Of a stretch of DNA of 64,000 bases, positions 17,915 to 27,632 are shown piece after piece. The notes under the pieces are model-generated. The model saw only the letters and a list, made by a program, of their open reading frames with translations. It made no database searches and was not told the DNA's origin. Numbering within the stretch: position 1 is the stretch's first letter; every line of letters starts with the position of its first letter. The position numbers and the translations under genes are program-made. This DNA comes from Nereida ignava (GTDB taxonomy: Bacteria > Pseudomonadota > Alphaproteobacteria > Rhodobacterales > Rhodobacteraceae), in contig NZ_CVPC01000002.1 of assembly GCF_001049735.1 (NCBI RefSeq), positions 124,001-188,000 on the forward strand, written 5' to 3'.

Positions 17915-19246
17915 ATGCAGGTCACTGAGACATTGAACGAAGGTCTGAAACGCGCTTATTCCATCGTGGTACCTGCCGCGGAATTGGACGCCAAAGTTAA
18001 CGAGAAACTGGTCGAAGCGCAGCCAGAAATTGAAATGAAGGGCTTCCGCAAGGGCAAAGTCCCGATGGCGTTGCTGAAAAAACAATACGGTCCACGCGTG
18101 ATGGGCGAAGCCATGCAAGAAGCCATCGATGGCGCAATGGCCAAACATTTTGAAGAAACTGGTGATCGCCCCGCGATGCAGCCAGAAGTCAAAATGACCA
18201 ACGAAAACTGGAAAGAGGGCGACGATGTTGCCGTAGACATGAGCTACGAAGCTCTGCCAGCCATTCCTGACGTTGATTTCTCAGACATCGAGCTTGAGAA
18301 ACTGGTTGTTAAAGCTGACGATTCAGCGATCGATGAGGCGCTGGCTTCATTGGCCGAGACTGCGCAAAACTTCAAAGACCGCAAAAAAGGCACCAAGGCG
18401 AAAGACGGCGATCAAGTTGTCATGGATTTCTTGGGCAAAGTTGACGGCGAAGCATTTGATGGCGGCGCTGCTGAAGATTATCCGCTGGTTTTGGGTTCAA
18501 ACTCGTTCATCCCGGGCTTCGAGGAACAGCTTGTTGGCGTAAAAGCCGAAGAAGTGAAAGACGTTGTTGTGTCTTTCCCAGAAGATTACCAAGCCGAGCA
18601 TCTTGCGGGCAAAGAGGCGACATTCACATGCACAATCAAAGCAGTGAAAGAGCCTGTTGCTGCTGAAATCAATGATGAGATGGCCAAGGGTTTTGGCGCA
18701 GAAGATCTTGCTGCGTTGAAAGGTCAAATCGGCGAGCGTCTTGAAGCGGAATACGCAGGCGCTGCCCGTGCAGTTATGAAGCGCGGTCTGCTTGATGCGT
18801 TGGACAAAAAGGTTGATTTCGATCTACCACCGTCGTTGCTTGATGCAGAAGCTGGTCAAATCGCGCACCAACTGTGGCACGAAGAGAACCCTGAGGTGGA
18901 AGGTCACGACCACCCAGAAATCACGCCAACAGAAGAGCATATCGCATTGGCTGGCCGCCGCGTTCGCCTTGGTCTGTTGCTTGCAGAGATTGGTCAGAAG
19001 GCCGCTGTTGAAGTAAGCGATGCCGAAATGACCCAAGCGATCATGAACCAAGCGCGTCAGTACCCCGGTCAGGAGCGTCAGTTCTTTGAATTCGTTCAAC
19101 AAAACCAGCAGATGCAGCAGCAACTGCGCGCACCTCTCTTTGAAGACAAAGTGGTAGATCATATCGCGGATCAAGCCAAAGTGTCTGAAAAAGAAGTGAG
19201 CAAGGATGACCTGCAATCTGCTGTAGAAGCGCTCGAAGACGAGTAA
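17915..19246 (+). CDS. tig: trigger factor (ribosome-associated chaperone)
   Basis: A 443-residue three-domain chaperone and peptidyl-prolyl isomerase. The ribosome-binding signature GFRKGK (about residues 43-48) lies in the N-terminal domain. The FKBP-type PPIase domain (about 150-245) contains [16 protein letters not shown] and the [11 protein letters not shown] segment, and the rest is the helical substrate cradle with a very acidic C-terminus. It usually precedes clpP/clpX, which are not here. AAAGGA lies about eight bases before the ATG. A terminator follows. Confidence 0.97.
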   Translation: MQVTETLNEGLKRAYSIVVPAAELDAKVNEKLVEAQPEIEMKGFRKGKVPMALLKKQYGPRVMGEAMQEAIDGAMAKHFEETGDRPAMQPEVKMTNENWKEGDDVAVDMSYEALPAIPDVDFSDIELEKLVVKADDSAIDEALASLAETAQNFKDRKKGTKAKDGDQVVMDFLGKVDGEAFDGGAAEDYPLVLGSNSFIPGFEEQLVGVKAEEVKDVVVSFPEDYQAEHLAGKEATFTCTIKAVKEPVAAEINDEMAKGFGAEDLAALKGQIGERLEAEYAGAARAVMKRGLLDALDKKVDFDLPPSLLDAEAGQIAHQLWHEENPEVEGHDHPEITPTEEHIALAGRRVRLGLLLAEIGQKAAVEVSDAEMTQAIMNQARQYPGQERQFFEFVQQNQQMQQQLRAPLFEDKVVDHIADQAKVSEKEVSKDDLQSAVEALEDE

Positions 19247-19287
19247 TTCTTTCAGCGCCCACTGGGCGCGCATGCACTGACAAGAAT

Positions 19288-19321
19288 AAGCCGTTCCTGA
19301 ACAATCAGGGACGGCTTTTTT
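19288..19321 (+). terminator. Rho-independent terminator after tig
   Basis: AAGCCGTTCCTGA (19288-19300) pairs with TCAGGGACGGCTT (19305-19317) around the loop ACAA, followed by TTTT. Confidence 0.9.
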
Positions 19322-19436
19322 GTTTCTTTTACTTATTGTCTATTTGTACGTTTGCTTCTGCGCGCGCTTGACACAGGGATCGTTTCAGTGGCCCACTCGC
19401 TCAGGTTTCGTCGTAATCGGTAATGTGGTGGTGAGT

Positions 19437-19547
19437 ATGTCGGATAACAAAAAACGTGGTTTAGGGTTCGGTAGCTTGGTGGATACGGCCGTGATTGTCG
19501 CGGGCGTTGTGATGCTGGCGGCGATCCTTGTGCGCTACTTATTCTAA
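19437..19547 (+). CDS. putative small single-span membrane protein (36 aa)
   Basis: A 36-residue frame with a charged N-terminus (MSDNKKRGLGFGS) and one clear hydrophobic helix ending in RYLF. Its composition and compact topology look like a genuine small membrane protein, and a bidirectional terminator follows 30 bases later. The ribosome-binding site is weak (GTGGTGAG), and a GTG two codons upstream is an alternative start. Function unknown. Confidence 0.45.
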   Translation: MSDNKKRGLGFGSLVDTAVIVAGVVMLAAILVRYLF

Positions 19548-19576
19548 CGCTTCGTGCCGTATTTATTTCAACCAAT

Positions 19577-19608
19577 AAAAAAAGCCGCGTCCAATCGGGC
19601 GCGGCTTT
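19577..19608. terminator. bidirectional terminator between small ORF and rplI
   Basis: A twelve-base stem AAAGCCGCGTCC (19581-19592) pairs with GGGCGCGGCTTT (19597-19608) with one G-U pair around AATC. Runs of A before and T after allow function on both strands. Confidence 0.85.
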
Positions 19609-19641
19609 CTAATTTCTTAGATCTAGCGAGAAGGGCTAGTC

Positions 19642-20259
19642 TTACGCGTCTTCCGCATCATCTGCAGCAGCTGGTGCCACATCAAGATCATCATCGTCAG
19701 ATGCAGCAGAGCCGATATCGTCAAACAGTTCCGCGATTTCGAATTCTGCTTCTGCTTCTGCTTCTGCAGCCAATTCTTGGATCGACTTGCCTGAGGCTTG
19801 AAGCTCGGCTTCTTCGGTTGAGCGTGCAACGTTCATGGTGATTGTGCACTCAACTTCTGGGTGCAATTTCACGGCTACGTCATGCAGGCCGAGAATTTTG
19901 ATCGGTGCGATCAATGCAACCTGTTTGCGGTCAAGTGTGAAGCCTTCGGCTGTTGCAGCTTCTGCGGCGTCGCGTGTTGTCACGGAACCGTAAAGCGCGC
20001 CTGCGTCTGATGCAGAGCGAATCACAACAAACTGCTGTCCGCCAAGCTTTTCAGCCATTGCATCGGCTTCTTTCTTGGTTTCGAGGTTCTGTGCTTCGAG
20101 TTGCGCTTTTTGTGCTTCGAACCCAGCGATGTTGCCTTTTGAAGCAGTCAGCGCTTTGCCTTGTGGCAGCAAAAAGTTACGTGCGTAACCTGGCTTTACG
20201 TCGACGACTTCGCCCATCTGGCCGAGTTTCGCAACGCGTTCGAGAAGGATAACTTGCAT
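19642..20259 (-). CDS. rplI: 50S ribosomal protein L9
   Basis: A 205-residue 23S rRNA-binding protein. The N-terminal domain [19 protein letters not shown] and [13 protein letters not shown] are typical L9. The protein is longer than the usual 150 residues because of an acidic, alanine-rich C-terminal tail (about residues 155-205, many Glu and Asp), as is common in alphaproteobacteria. It is the last gene of the rpsF-rpsR-rplI operon, 11 bases after rpsR. Confidence 0.97.
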   Translation of the reverse strand: MQVILLERVAKLGQMGEVVDVKPGYARNFLLPQGKALTASKGNIAGFEAQKAQLEAQNLETKKEADAMAEKLGGQQFVVIRSASDAGALYGSVTTRDAAEAATAEGFTLDRKQVALIAPIKILGLHDVAVKLHPEVECTITMNVARSTEEAELQASGKSIQELAAEAEAEAEFEIAELFDDIGSAASDDDDLDVAPAAADDAEDA

Positions 20260-20270
20260 GTGCTTTCTCC

Positions 20271-20498
20271 TTACTTAACAGCGTATGGCAGCAGGGCGAG
20301 GAAACGGGCGCGTTTGATGGCACGGGCCAACTCGCGTTGTTTCTTGGCAGAGACTGCAGTGATGCGGGACGGCACGATTTTGCCACGCTCAGAAATGTAG
20401 CGCTGCAGAAGACGTGTGTCTTTGTAATCGATCGCGGGTGCGTTCTCACCAGAGAAGGGGCACACTTTGCGACGGCGGAAAAATGGTTTAGTTGCCAT
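20271..20498 (-). CDS. rpsR: 30S ribosomal protein S18
   Basis: A 75-residue S18 with the family core [16 protein letters not shown] and [10 protein letters not shown]. It partners with S6 in the 30S platform. It lies between rpsF (14 bases) and rplI (11 bases). Confidence 0.97.
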   Translation of the reverse strand: MATKPFFRRRKVCPFSGENAPAIDYKDTRLLQRYISERGKIVPSRITAVSAKKQRELARAIKRARFLALLPYAVK

Positions 20499-20512
20499 GG
20501 TTTAGCCCTTTC

Positions 20513-20869
20513 TTAGCTGCGGCGCTCGCGGCGATCGCCACGTTCTTCGCGTTTTTGCATTTGTACAGATGGCAGCTCTGCGTGCTCATCGACTTTGATG
20601 GTCAGCACTCGCATCACATCTTCATGCAAACGCATCAGGCGTTCCATCTCCTGAACGGCCGTTGCAGGCGCGTCGGAGCGCAAATAGGCGTAGTGGCCTT
20701 TGCGGTTTTTATTGATTTTGTAGGCCATCGTTTTGACGCCCCAATATTCTGAATCGACAGCTTTGCCGCCGTTGTCCGCAAGGACAGTCCCGAAGTGTTC
20801 GATCAGGGATTCAGCTTGCGCGTTGGACAAGTCCTGACGCGCGATGAACACATGCTCATACAAAGGCAT
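20513..20869 (-). CDS. rpsF: 30S ribosomal protein S6
   Basis: A 118-residue S6 beginning MPLYEHVFIARQD, the normal N-terminus. ATG at 20869 is six bases after GGAG; an ATG four codons upstream is rejected. The C-terminus is basic and charged (EERGDRRERRS), a known alphaproteobacterial feature. It heads the rpsF-rpsR-rplI operon. I looked for an S6:S18 leader structure in the upstream 80 bases and could not support one. Confidence 0.97.
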   Translation of the reverse strand: MPLYEHVFIARQDLSNAQAESLIEHFGTVLADNGGKAVDSEYWGVKTMAYKINKNRKGHYAYLRSDAPATAVQEMERLMRLHEDVMRVLTIKVDEHAELPSVQMQKREERGDRRERRS

Positions 20870-21111
20870 GGGTTGCTCCATTCATTTTCTGGCGCACTTC
20901 AAAGGGTGGTATGAACTGCCGCCCGTCCACCCACGAGAGGTTACGCGGTTCAATCGAGTTGGACGACAGGCTTGCCGTTTAGCGCCCTTACACACATGGC
21001 GCAAGCCCGCAGACCGCAACAGTTTTTCTTTTTCTTGGCAGGGCCGCTGAAGCGCCTCTTTTTTGCCGTTCTTTGCGGTTTGTGTGGCGGGGTAATGAGG
21101 TGAGCAAAACC

Positions 21112-21651
21112 ATGAGTATCAGCAGTCCTGCCCGAGATTTTTCCCATGATCCAGTCGTCGTCGATGTCCGGTTGGATGAGACCGAAACCGAGTGGGGTAT
21201 CATTATTAAAGAGCGCGGTGCTGTGAATGCGCGTGTCTTGGGGCAGCTTGCGACCGTTGTGGTTGGCGTGGCGCTGTTGTGCGCGGGTATTTTGATGGCT
21301 GCCATGAACCGCCATGATATCCCGAGCGCGCTTTGGGCTGTTCAGATGGCTGTTTGCGCTCTTTTCGTCGTCGTGGGTGCGTTGATGATTTACGGCGCGC
21401 GCAGCACCGGCCAAACACAGACCGAATTTGATTTTCGCACAAAAGTTTTGCGTCGGCGTCAAATTGGCTCGGGCAAGATTATCCGTTCCATGCGGCTGAC
21501 GAACGCTGATCAAATTGCAATGGTCCGAACAGAGCAGGGCGCAGGTATCGCAGCACGGCCTACTGATACATCTTTGGCAGAGGTCCTTGTGTCAGGGCCC
21601 CAAGGCCAAGTGTTTGCCATTTATCATCGCCTGATCGCGGTGATTGGTTAG
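21112..21651 (+). CDS. membrane protein of unknown function (two spans)
   Basis: A 179-residue protein I do not recognise as a named family. A polar N-terminal 40 residues are followed by two adjacent transmembrane helices (about residues 47-65 and 75-97). A C-terminal cytoplasmic beta-rich segment comes next (EFDFRTKVLRRRQIG, then SGPQGQVFAIYHRLIAVIG), resembling a small PH-like fold. The ATG at 21112 is seven bases after GAGGTGAG. It is divergent from rpsF and monocistronic. It may sense or organise something at the membrane, but there is no direct evidence. Confidence 0.7.
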   Translation: MSISSPARDFSHDPVVVDVRLDETETEWGIIIKERGAVNARVLGQLATVVVGVALLCAGILMAAMNRHDIPSALWAVQMAVCALFVVVGALMIYGARSTGQTQTEFDFRTKVLRRRQIGSGKIIRSMRLTNADQIAMVRTEQGAGIAARPTDTSLAEVLVSGPQGQVFAIYHRLIAVIG

Positions 21652-21661
21652 TGTCGCGCCA

Positions 21662-21679
21662 TGTGCACTGATGTGCACA
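21662..21679. promoter_or_regulatory. near-palindromic TGTGCAC repeat upstream of the YceI gene
   Basis: TGTGCACTGATGTGCACA: two copies of the self-complementary GTGCAC separated by four bases, so the element reads both as a direct and as an inverted repeat. It lies about 125 bases before the YceI start and just after the stop of the preceding gene. It could be an operator; no T-tract follows, so a terminator is unlikely. Confidence 0.3.
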
Positions 21680-21802
21680 ATTGCTGTTAGCTTCACGTCT
21701 TTGTGCTTTTGCGAACACGACATGTTGATAGATCGCGAGTTGATTAACGCCTGTGCAAGGTATGTGGTGTGATCAGAAACATTTACCAAAGGATGCTATT
21801 TT

Positions 21803-22381
21803 ATGTTCCGTACTCTTCTTACTTCGTCTGTTTTGGCTGCTGGCCTTGCGACCAGCGCGTTTGCTGCCGCTGAAAAATACACACTTGATGCGAGCCACAG
21901 TCAAATTCTGTTCAGCTATGATCACCTGGGGTTTTCAACAACTTACGGTATGTTCTCTGGCTTTGAAGGCGAGATCATGTTTGACGCCGACGCGCCTTCA
22001 TCCAGTTCTGTCTCCGTATCAATGCCTGTTATGAGCATGTTTACCGGTTGGGAAGCCCGTGAAGGCCACTTTATGAGCGATGACTTTTTTGGTGCAAAAG
22101 AAGGTGATTTGGTAACATTTACTTCAACTGCAATCGAAGTGACCGGCGATGATACAGCCAAGATCACAGGCGATTTGACCATGAACGACGTGACCAAATC
22201 CGTTGTGCTTGATGCGGTTTTGAACAAGGCTGCCGCGCACCCGTTTGCCAACAAGCCTTGGTTGGGTTTTGATGCGACAACAACGTTGTTGCGGTCTGAC
22301 TTTGGTGTTGGCAACTTTGCTCCAGCCGTAAGCGATGCGGTTGAGTTGAAAATCTCAATTGAGGCGCAAAAAGCCGAATAA
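21803..22381 (+). CDS. YceI family periplasmic protein
   Basis: A 192-residue secreted lipocalin-like protein. A signal peptide (about residues 1-21, ending SAFAA) is followed by the YceI domain: YTLDASHSQILFSYDH, a central DDFFGAKEGD, and GDLTMNDVTKSV. The family binds polyisoprenoid or amide lipids and is often stress-induced. AAGGA is about nine bases before the ATG. A long terminator follows. Confidence 0.93.
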   Translation: MFRTLLTSSVLAAGLATSAFAAAEKYTLDASHSQILFSYDHLGFSTTYGMFSGFEGEIMFDADAPSSSSVSVSMPVMSMFTGWEAREGHFMSDDFFGAKEGDLVTFTSTAIEVTGDDTAKITGDLTMNDVTKSVVLDAVLNKAAAHPFANKPWLGFDATTTLLRSDFGVGNFAPAVSDAVELKISIEAQKAE

Positions 22382-22416
22382 TCCAGCTTGAAAATAGTGG
22401 CGGGCAGATGTCCGCC

Positions 22417-22465
22417 AAAAGCCGTCCTGTGCGTTTGTTTAGCATCCGCGCAGGGCGGCTTTTTC
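22417..22465 (+). terminator. Rho-independent terminator after the YceI gene
   Basis: A seventeen-base stem (22417-22433 with 22447-22463, two G-U pairs) with core AAAAGCCGTCCTG, a thirteen-base loop, and a TTTTT run at the end. Confidence 0.85.
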
Positions 22466-22631
22466 GTTTTTCTAGGGGCCACTACGACCTGCGACATTCA
22501 GAGCCTATCTAGAGGCTTGCCAGATGGCTAACGCCATATATAGTCCTGCTTAGGACGGGACCTTGCACCCGCATGTGTTTCGGACTTGCCCGTTTTGGGC
22601 GATGGAAAACCTATGCGGAGGTCACGACCCA

Positions 22632-23216
22632 ATGGAACCCGAGTTCAGGACAAGTTTTGTACGGGAACCCAATAACTTACGGCATAATCCAGCCCTAGTG
22701 CTGAACGCGGATTATCGCCCGCTTAGCTATTATCCGCTGTCACTCTGGCCGTGGCAGGATGCCATCAAGGCCGCATGGCTTGAGCGGGTGGATATCGTTG
22801 CGGAATATGATGACTACGTCAGCTCGCCCTCGACGAAAATCAAAATCCCCTCTGTGGTGGTTTTGAAAGACTATGTGAAGCCGCAAAAGCGTGTTGCTTT
22901 TACACGGTTTAATCTGTTTTTGCGCGATGAATTCACCTGTCAGTATTGTGGCTCAAAAGGGGATCTGACGTTTGATCACGTGGTGCCACGCGCCGATGGC
23001 GGGATTACCAGCTGGACGAATGTGGTCGCGGCATGCAGTCCATGTAACCTGAAGAAGGGATCGCGCTCGCTTAAACAGTTGGGGATGAGCCTTCGCAAAC
23101 CGCCGCGCCAACCTGAATCAGAGCAACTTCGGAACATGGGGCGAAAGTTTCCACCTAACCATTTGCATGAAAGTTGGATGGATTTTCTCTACTGGGACGC
23201 CGAACTGGAAGCCTGA
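22632..23216 (+). CDS. HNH endonuclease family protein
   Basis: A 194-residue protein of the conserved alphaproteobacterial HNH family. It has an N-terminal region LVLNADYRPLSYYPLSLW, then the HNH module with zinc-type CQYCG, the catalytic stretch LTFDHVVPRADGG, a WTNVVAAC segment and a second pair CSPCN. The family's target is unknown; its wide conservation in single copy suggests a housekeeping role rather than restriction. A GGAGG lies ten bases before the ATG at 22632; the longer frame from 22563 is not needed. Confidence 0.88.
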   Translation: MEPEFRTSFVREPNNLRHNPALVLNADYRPLSYYPLSLWPWQDAIKAAWLERVDIVAEYDDYVSSPSTKIKIPSVVVLKDYVKPQKRVAFTRFNLFLRDEFTCQYCGSKGDLTFDHVVPRADGGITSWTNVVAACSPCNLKKGSRSLKQLGMSLRKPPRQPESEQLRNMGRKFPPNHLHESWMDFLYWDAELEA

Positions 23217-23260
23217 GACGCTGGACAGTCTTTGGATTTGATCGTAACAGGGGCTCAAGT

Positions 23261-23270
23261 TTAGCGCTAA
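23261..23270. promoter_or_regulatory. LacI-type operator palindrome upstream of zwf
   Basis: A perfect palindrome TTAGCGCTAA with a central CG step, 27 bases before the zwf start codon. This is the usual shape of LacI/GalR-family operators. The position would block transcription of zwf-pgl-pgi. No regulator gene is in the window. Confidence 0.5.
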
Positions 23271-23297
23271 CATAGCGTTCAAAGGAGAAGTTTGCCC

Positions 23298-24752
23298 ATG
23301 GTCAGCCGCGTCATACCCGTAGATGATTTTGATTTGGTAATTTTCGGCGGGACAGGGGACCTTGCACGCCGCAAGATTTTACCGGGTCTTTTCCGCCGCT
23401 TTTGTGCCGGACAGATGCCCGCGGACGCCCGTATCATTGGTGCTGCGCGCTCAGAAATGGATAGCGATGGCTTTCGGACACTTGTCCGCGATGCAATTAT
23501 AGAATTCGGCGGAGATGATCTTTCATCACGCCGTGAACTTCCCGACTTTTTGCTACAACTGCACTATGTGACGACCGACGCACGTGGCGACGGTGGATGG
23601 AAAGAACTTGCGGCGCAAATGCGCAGTGGTGTGGTTCGGGCGTTCTATCTGTCCGTAGGGCCCGGTCTTTTTGCCGATATCGCAGAGCGGTTAACCAGTT
23701 TTGGGCTAGCCGATGCGGCCTCTCGCATTGTGGTTGAGAAACCTTTCGGTCGTGATCTTGAGACAGCGCGCGCGCTGAACCATGATTTGGCTAAGCACTT
23801 TGATGAAAGCCAGATTTACCGTATTGATCACTATCTGGGCAAAGAAACTGTTCAAAACCTGATGGCTGTCCGTTTCGGCAACATCTTGTTTGAGCCGCTT
23901 TGGAACAGCCAGTACATCGATCACATTCAGATTACTGTTGCCGAAACTGTCGGCGTTGGTGGGCGCGGGGGCTACTATGATAAATCCGGCGCGATGCGCG
24001 ATATGGTGCAGAACCACTTGATGCAATTGCTCTGCCTCATTGCGATGGAGCCGCCGTCAAAGTTTGATCCTGATGCGGTTCGCGATGAAAAACTGAAAGT
24101 CATACGTGCACTTGATGATGTAGAGACGCACCATATTGTTCGTGGTCAATATAGCGCCCACGGTGACATGAAATCCTATCGGCAAGATGTTGAAAACGAA
24201 AGAAGTTTTACAGAAAGCTTTATCGCGCTCAAGCTGCAGTTGTCTAATTGGCGATGGGCAGGCACGCCGTTTTATCTTCGGACTGGCAAGCGGATGAAGG
24301 CACGGTCTTCCGAGATCACTGTGGTTTTCAAAGATCCGCCCCATAGTATTTTCGGGGACGAAGGTGGGCAGCACCATAACGAACTGTCGATCCAGTTGCA
24401 GCCCAACGAGGGCATGACCCTTGATGTCACGATCAAAGAGCCTGGCCCAGGTGGTATGCGGCTGGTTGATGTGCCTCTTGATATGACTTTTGCCGACGCG
24501 CTTGGACCAGAAGCTGATGATGTGCCGGACGCGTACGAGCGGCTGATTATGGACGTGATCCGTGGCAACCAAACGCTCTTTATGCGCGGTGATGAAGTGG
24601 AAGCTGCTTGGAGCTGGACCGATCCTCTGATTGAAAAATGGCAGGCCCGTTCCGATGTGCCCAAACCATATGATATCGGCTCAAACGGGCCAGAAGACGC
24701 GCTGATGTTGATGCACCGTGATGGTCGCCGTTGGCGCGATATAAAGGGGTAG
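23298..24752 (+). CDS. zwf: glucose-6-phosphate 1-dehydrogenase
   Basis: A 484-residue cytosolic enzyme that oxidises glucose-6-phosphate to 6-phosphogluconolactone with NADP. The nucleotide-binding loop is GGTGDLARRK and the active-site signature is RIDHYLGKE. ATG at 23298 lies ten bases after AAAGGAG; a TTG two codons earlier is an alternative. It is the first gene of a zwf-pgl-pgi operon feeding the Entner-Doudoroff and pentose phosphate routes, with only three bases to pgl. Confidence 0.97.
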   Translation: MVSRVIPVDDFDLVIFGGTGDLARRKILPGLFRRFCAGQMPADARIIGAARSEMDSDGFRTLVRDAIIEFGGDDLSSRRELPDFLLQLHYVTTDARGDGGWKELAAQMRSGVVRAFYLSVGPGLFADIAERLTSFGLADAASRIVVEKPFGRDLETARALNHDLAKHFDESQIYRIDHYLGKETVQNLMAVRFGNILFEPLWNSQYIDHIQITVAETVGVGGRGGYYDKSGAMRDMVQNHLMQLLCLIAMEPPSKFDPDAVRDEKLKVIRALDDVETHHIVRGQYSAHGDMKSYRQDVENERSFTESFIALKLQLSNWRWAGTPFYLRTGKRMKARSSEITVVFKDPPHSIFGDEGGQHHNELSIQLQPNEGMTLDVTIKEPGPGGMRLVDVPLDMTFADALGPEADDVPDAYERLIMDVIRGNQTLFMRGDEVEAAWSWTDPLIEKWQARSDVPKPYDIGSNGPEDALMLMHRDGRRWRDIKG

Positions 24753-24755
24753 ATC

Positions 24756-25433
24756 ATGAAATTTCTCGAATACGCGGATGAAGAATTGATGATGATGGCG
24801 CTGGCGGATCGGATCGCCGGTGATCTCGAAGAGGTTCTGCTGACCCATGACACCGCTACTTTAGCCGTTCCTGGGGGTACAACGCCCGGGCCTGTCTTTG
24901 ATATTCTGTGCGGGGTTAAACTTGACTGGTCGCGTGTCCGCGTGATGCTTAGTGACGAGCGGTGGGTGCCTGAGACATCTGACCGTTCCAACACAAAGCT
25001 TCTCCGTGAGCGGCTTCTTGTGGGACAGGCGGCCGCGGCACAATTCGTCCCGTTTTTTACGGGCGATGAGACACCAGAAGTTGGTCTTGCCAAAGTGAAC
25101 TATACGATTGAGGCATCTCTACCAGTCTCGGTCCTGCTGTTGGGGATGGGGGCAGATATGCACACCGCGAGCCTGTTCCCGCACGCTGACGGTCTTGATG
25201 CCGCACTTGATGACAACGCCGCACCGGTCATGCCTATTCGCGGTGGTGGTGCAACCGAACCGCGTGTTTCATTGAGTGGACCAGTACTAAAGTCAGCACT
25301 TCATACGCATGTTGTCATTAAAGGCGCCGAAAAGCGCACCGCACTTGATAATGCTGCAGGCAAGCTGATTGAAGCCGCGCCGATTAACCTTGTTTTGAAC
25401 GATGCAACTGTCCATTGGACGGGTGCTGCTTAA
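24756..25433 (+). CDS. pgl: 6-phosphogluconolactonase
   Basis: A 225-residue enzyme of the DevB type that hydrolyses 6-phosphogluconolactone. Family motifs are AVPGGTTPGP near residues 35-44, the SDERWVP region (about 66-72) and LLGMGADMHTASLFP. It lies three bases after zwf and nine before pgi. Confidence 0.95.
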   Translation: MKFLEYADEELMMMALADRIAGDLEEVLLTHDTATLAVPGGTTPGPVFDILCGVKLDWSRVRVMLSDERWVPETSDRSNTKLLRERLLVGQAAAAQFVPFFTGDETPEVGLAKVNYTIEASLPVSVLLLGMGADMHTASLFPHADGLDAALDDNAAPVMPIRGGGATEPRVSLSGPVLKSALHTHVVIKGAEKRTALDNAAGKLIEAAPINLVLNDATVHWTGAA

Positions 25434-25442
25434 GAAAGACTG

Positions 25443-27047
25443 ATGCCCATGTGGAACGATCTGAAACAACGTGCCGATGCGGCGCGTGAAAATTCAATTC
25501 TTGAGCTGTGCCAGCAAGATAGCCGGTTTGAGGACTTCTCTATCAAACATGGCGATTTGCTTTTTGACTATTCCAAAACACATCTGAAAGCCGCTGATTT
25601 GGACATGCTTGTCGATATGGCTAAGGATGTGCCTACACGCCGTAGCGCCATGTTTTCGGGTGAAAAAATTAACGAAACTGAGGGGCGTGCTGTGCTCCAT
25701 ACAGCCCTTCGTAATCTTGATGGCGGCGCTGTTAAGGTGGACGGGGATGATGTCATGCCCGAGATCACGGCAACGCTTAAGCGGATGCAACAGTTTGCCG
25801 ATGATGTCCGGTCCGGTGTTTTTAAAGGACAGGGCGGCGCCATCACAGATGTGGTGAACATAGGGATTGGGGGCTCTGACCTTGGACCAGCGATGGCAAC
25901 GCTTGCTCTTGCGCCTTATCACAACGGGCCGCGGACGCACTTTATCTCAAATGTAGACGGTGCTGATGCTGCGGATAAACTTGCGCTTCTTAATCCTGAA
26001 ACGACACTTGTTATTGTGGCGTCAAAAACTTTCACAACCATCGAAACAATGACGAATGCGACAACCGTCCGCAAATGGATGGAGACAGTTGTCCGCGATC
26101 CTGGGGCGCAATTTGTGGCCGTGTCGACCGCAACCGAAAAAACTGCCGCTTTTGGCATTCCTTCCGAGCGTGTTTTCGGTTTCGAAGATTGGGTTGGTGG
26201 GCGTTATTCCATGTGGGGTCCGATTGGCCTGTCTTTGATGTTGGCTGTTGGTCTCGATGCGTTTGAAGAGTTCTTGCGCGGTGCGCAGGACATGGATGTT
26301 CATTTCGAAACGGCAGACCTTGCTAAGAATATGCCTGTCATGTTGGCACTTATTGGTCTTTGGCACCACCAAGGTATGGGCTTTCCGACACGGGCTGTTT
26401 TGCCTTACGATCAACGTCTAAGCCGCTTGCCAGCTTACCTTCAACAGCTTGAAATGGAGAGTAACGGCAAGTCGGTTGCCATGGATGGTAGCGCTGTTGA
26501 AACTGTTACGGGCCCTGTTGTTTGGGGCGAGCCCGGCACAAACGGACAGCATGCTTTCTACCAGTTGATCCACCAGGGTCGCACTGTTGTCCCGTGTGAA
26601 TTTATTGTGGCGGCACAAGGTCATGAAGAACATCTGACCGAGCATCATACGCTACTTTTGGCGAACTGTTTGGCGCAATCCGAGGCGCTGATGACTGGCC
26701 GTTCAATGGATGTTGCGCGTGGGCTAATGGCAGCGAAAGGCTTTGAAGGCGCTGAACTTGAACGCCAAGCTGCGCACCGTGTTTTCGAGGGCAACAAACC
26801 GTCTACGACGCTAATTTACCCTAAGCTTACACCGTTTGTTCTGGGACAGCTTATCGCACTTTATGAGCACCGCGTTTTTGTCGAAGGTGTGATCCTTGGC
26901 ATCAATTCTTACGATCAATGGGGTGTCGAACTTGGCAAGGAGCTTGCTGTCAGTCTGACGCCAGTTGTTGAAGGCAATCAATCAGCTGATAACAAAGACA
27001 GCTCCACCCGCGGTCTTGTCGAATACGTCCATTCGTTGCGTGGCTAA
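25443..27047 (+). CDS. pgi: glucose-6-phosphate isomerase
   Basis: A 534-residue enzyme that interconverts glucose-6-phosphate and fructose-6-phosphate. The signature regions are intact: [12 protein letters not shown], the [20 protein letters not shown] stretch with the conserved glutamate, and [14 protein letters not shown]. The start may be ATG 25443 or ATG 25449. Its stop codon (27045-27047) overlaps the stop of the convergent thioesterase gene. Confidence 0.97.
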   Translation: MPMWNDLKQRADAARENSILELCQQDSRFEDFSIKHGDLLFDYSKTHLKAADLDMLVDMAKDVPTRRSAMFSGEKINETEGRAVLHTALRNLDGGAVKVDGDDVMPEITATLKRMQQFADDVRSGVFKGQGGAITDVVNIGIGGSDLGPAMATLALAPYHNGPRTHFISNVDGADAADKLALLNPETTLVIVASKTFTTIETMTNATTVRKWMETVVRDPGAQFVAVSTATEKTAAFGIPSERVFGFEDWVGGRYSMWGPIGLSLMLAVGLDAFEEFLRGAQDMDVHFETADLAKNMPVMLALIGLWHHQGMGFPTRAVLPYDQRLSRLPAYLQQLEMESNGKSVAMDGSAVETVTGPVVWGEPGTNGQHAFYQLIHQGRTVVPCEFIVAAQGHEEHLTEHHTLLLANCLAQSEALMTGRSMDVARGLMAAKGFEGAELERQAAHRVFEGNKPSTTLIYPKLTPFVLGQLIALYEHRVFVEGVILGINSYDQWGVELGKELAVSLTPVVEGNQSADNKDSSTRGLVEYVHSLRG

Positions 27048-27514
27048 CGCGGTGTTGCACTGTCTAAACGGGCCATCTTTTCTTTAAGGGCCTCAGATAG
27101 CGCGCGCTTTGTACCGTCTTGATTAAGCTGCACAATAACGGCACTTCCGGTGGCGTGTAGCGTGTCGCCATAGACCGCATACTCCATCGTGAAGCTGGTG
27201 TTTCCAAACTGCGCGGTCCGAGCAGTGGCGATATAGTCTTGCCCCAAATACATTTCGGCTTTGTAGGTTACATTGGCGTTGGCCAGTACCAATCTGGGAC
27301 GGTCCGCGCTTTTGTAGTCTGACACGCCATAGTTGCGAAAATAATGAATTCGGACGACCTCAAACCAACTCATATAGGCCACGTTGTTTACGTGCCCGAG
27401 CGCATCTAACTCGCCAAAGCGGACTTTATCCGCCACCCCGAACGCCCATGGCTCGGGAATGCCCACAGACCGTAGTTGTGTGGTGTTAAGCGGAGTAAGG
27501 AAAGGAAGTGTCAC
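27044..27514 (-). CDS. acyl-CoA thioesterase, 4-hydroxybenzoyl-CoA type hotdog fold
   Basis: About 156 residues with the hotdog-fold thioesterase pattern: [20 protein letters not shown], which includes the catalytic acid region, then [12 protein letters not shown]. The substrate is unknown. The start is uncertain. GTG at 27514 gives the family-like opening TLPFLTPLN; a GTG at 27559 gives a longer form without a ribosome-binding site. Its last four bases overlap the end of pgi on the opposite strand. Confidence 0.85.
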   Translation of the reverse strand: MTLPFLTPLNTTQLRSVGIPEPWAFGVADKVRFGELDALGHVNNVAYMSWFEVVRIHYFRNYGVSDYKSADRPRLVLANANVTYKAEMYLGQDYIATARTAQFGNTSFTMEYAVYGDTLHATGSAVIVQLNQDGTKRALSEALKEKMARLDSATPR

Positions 27515-27632
27515 AGGGTCACCATTGGCTATTAACGTTCGCCTACCATGCGTGATCACCTGATATTATTCCAGCCCGTTAACTCTGTCCTGTATCTGCC
27601 GTCTTGGCCGCGCAGATTTCGAGCAGCGAGGT

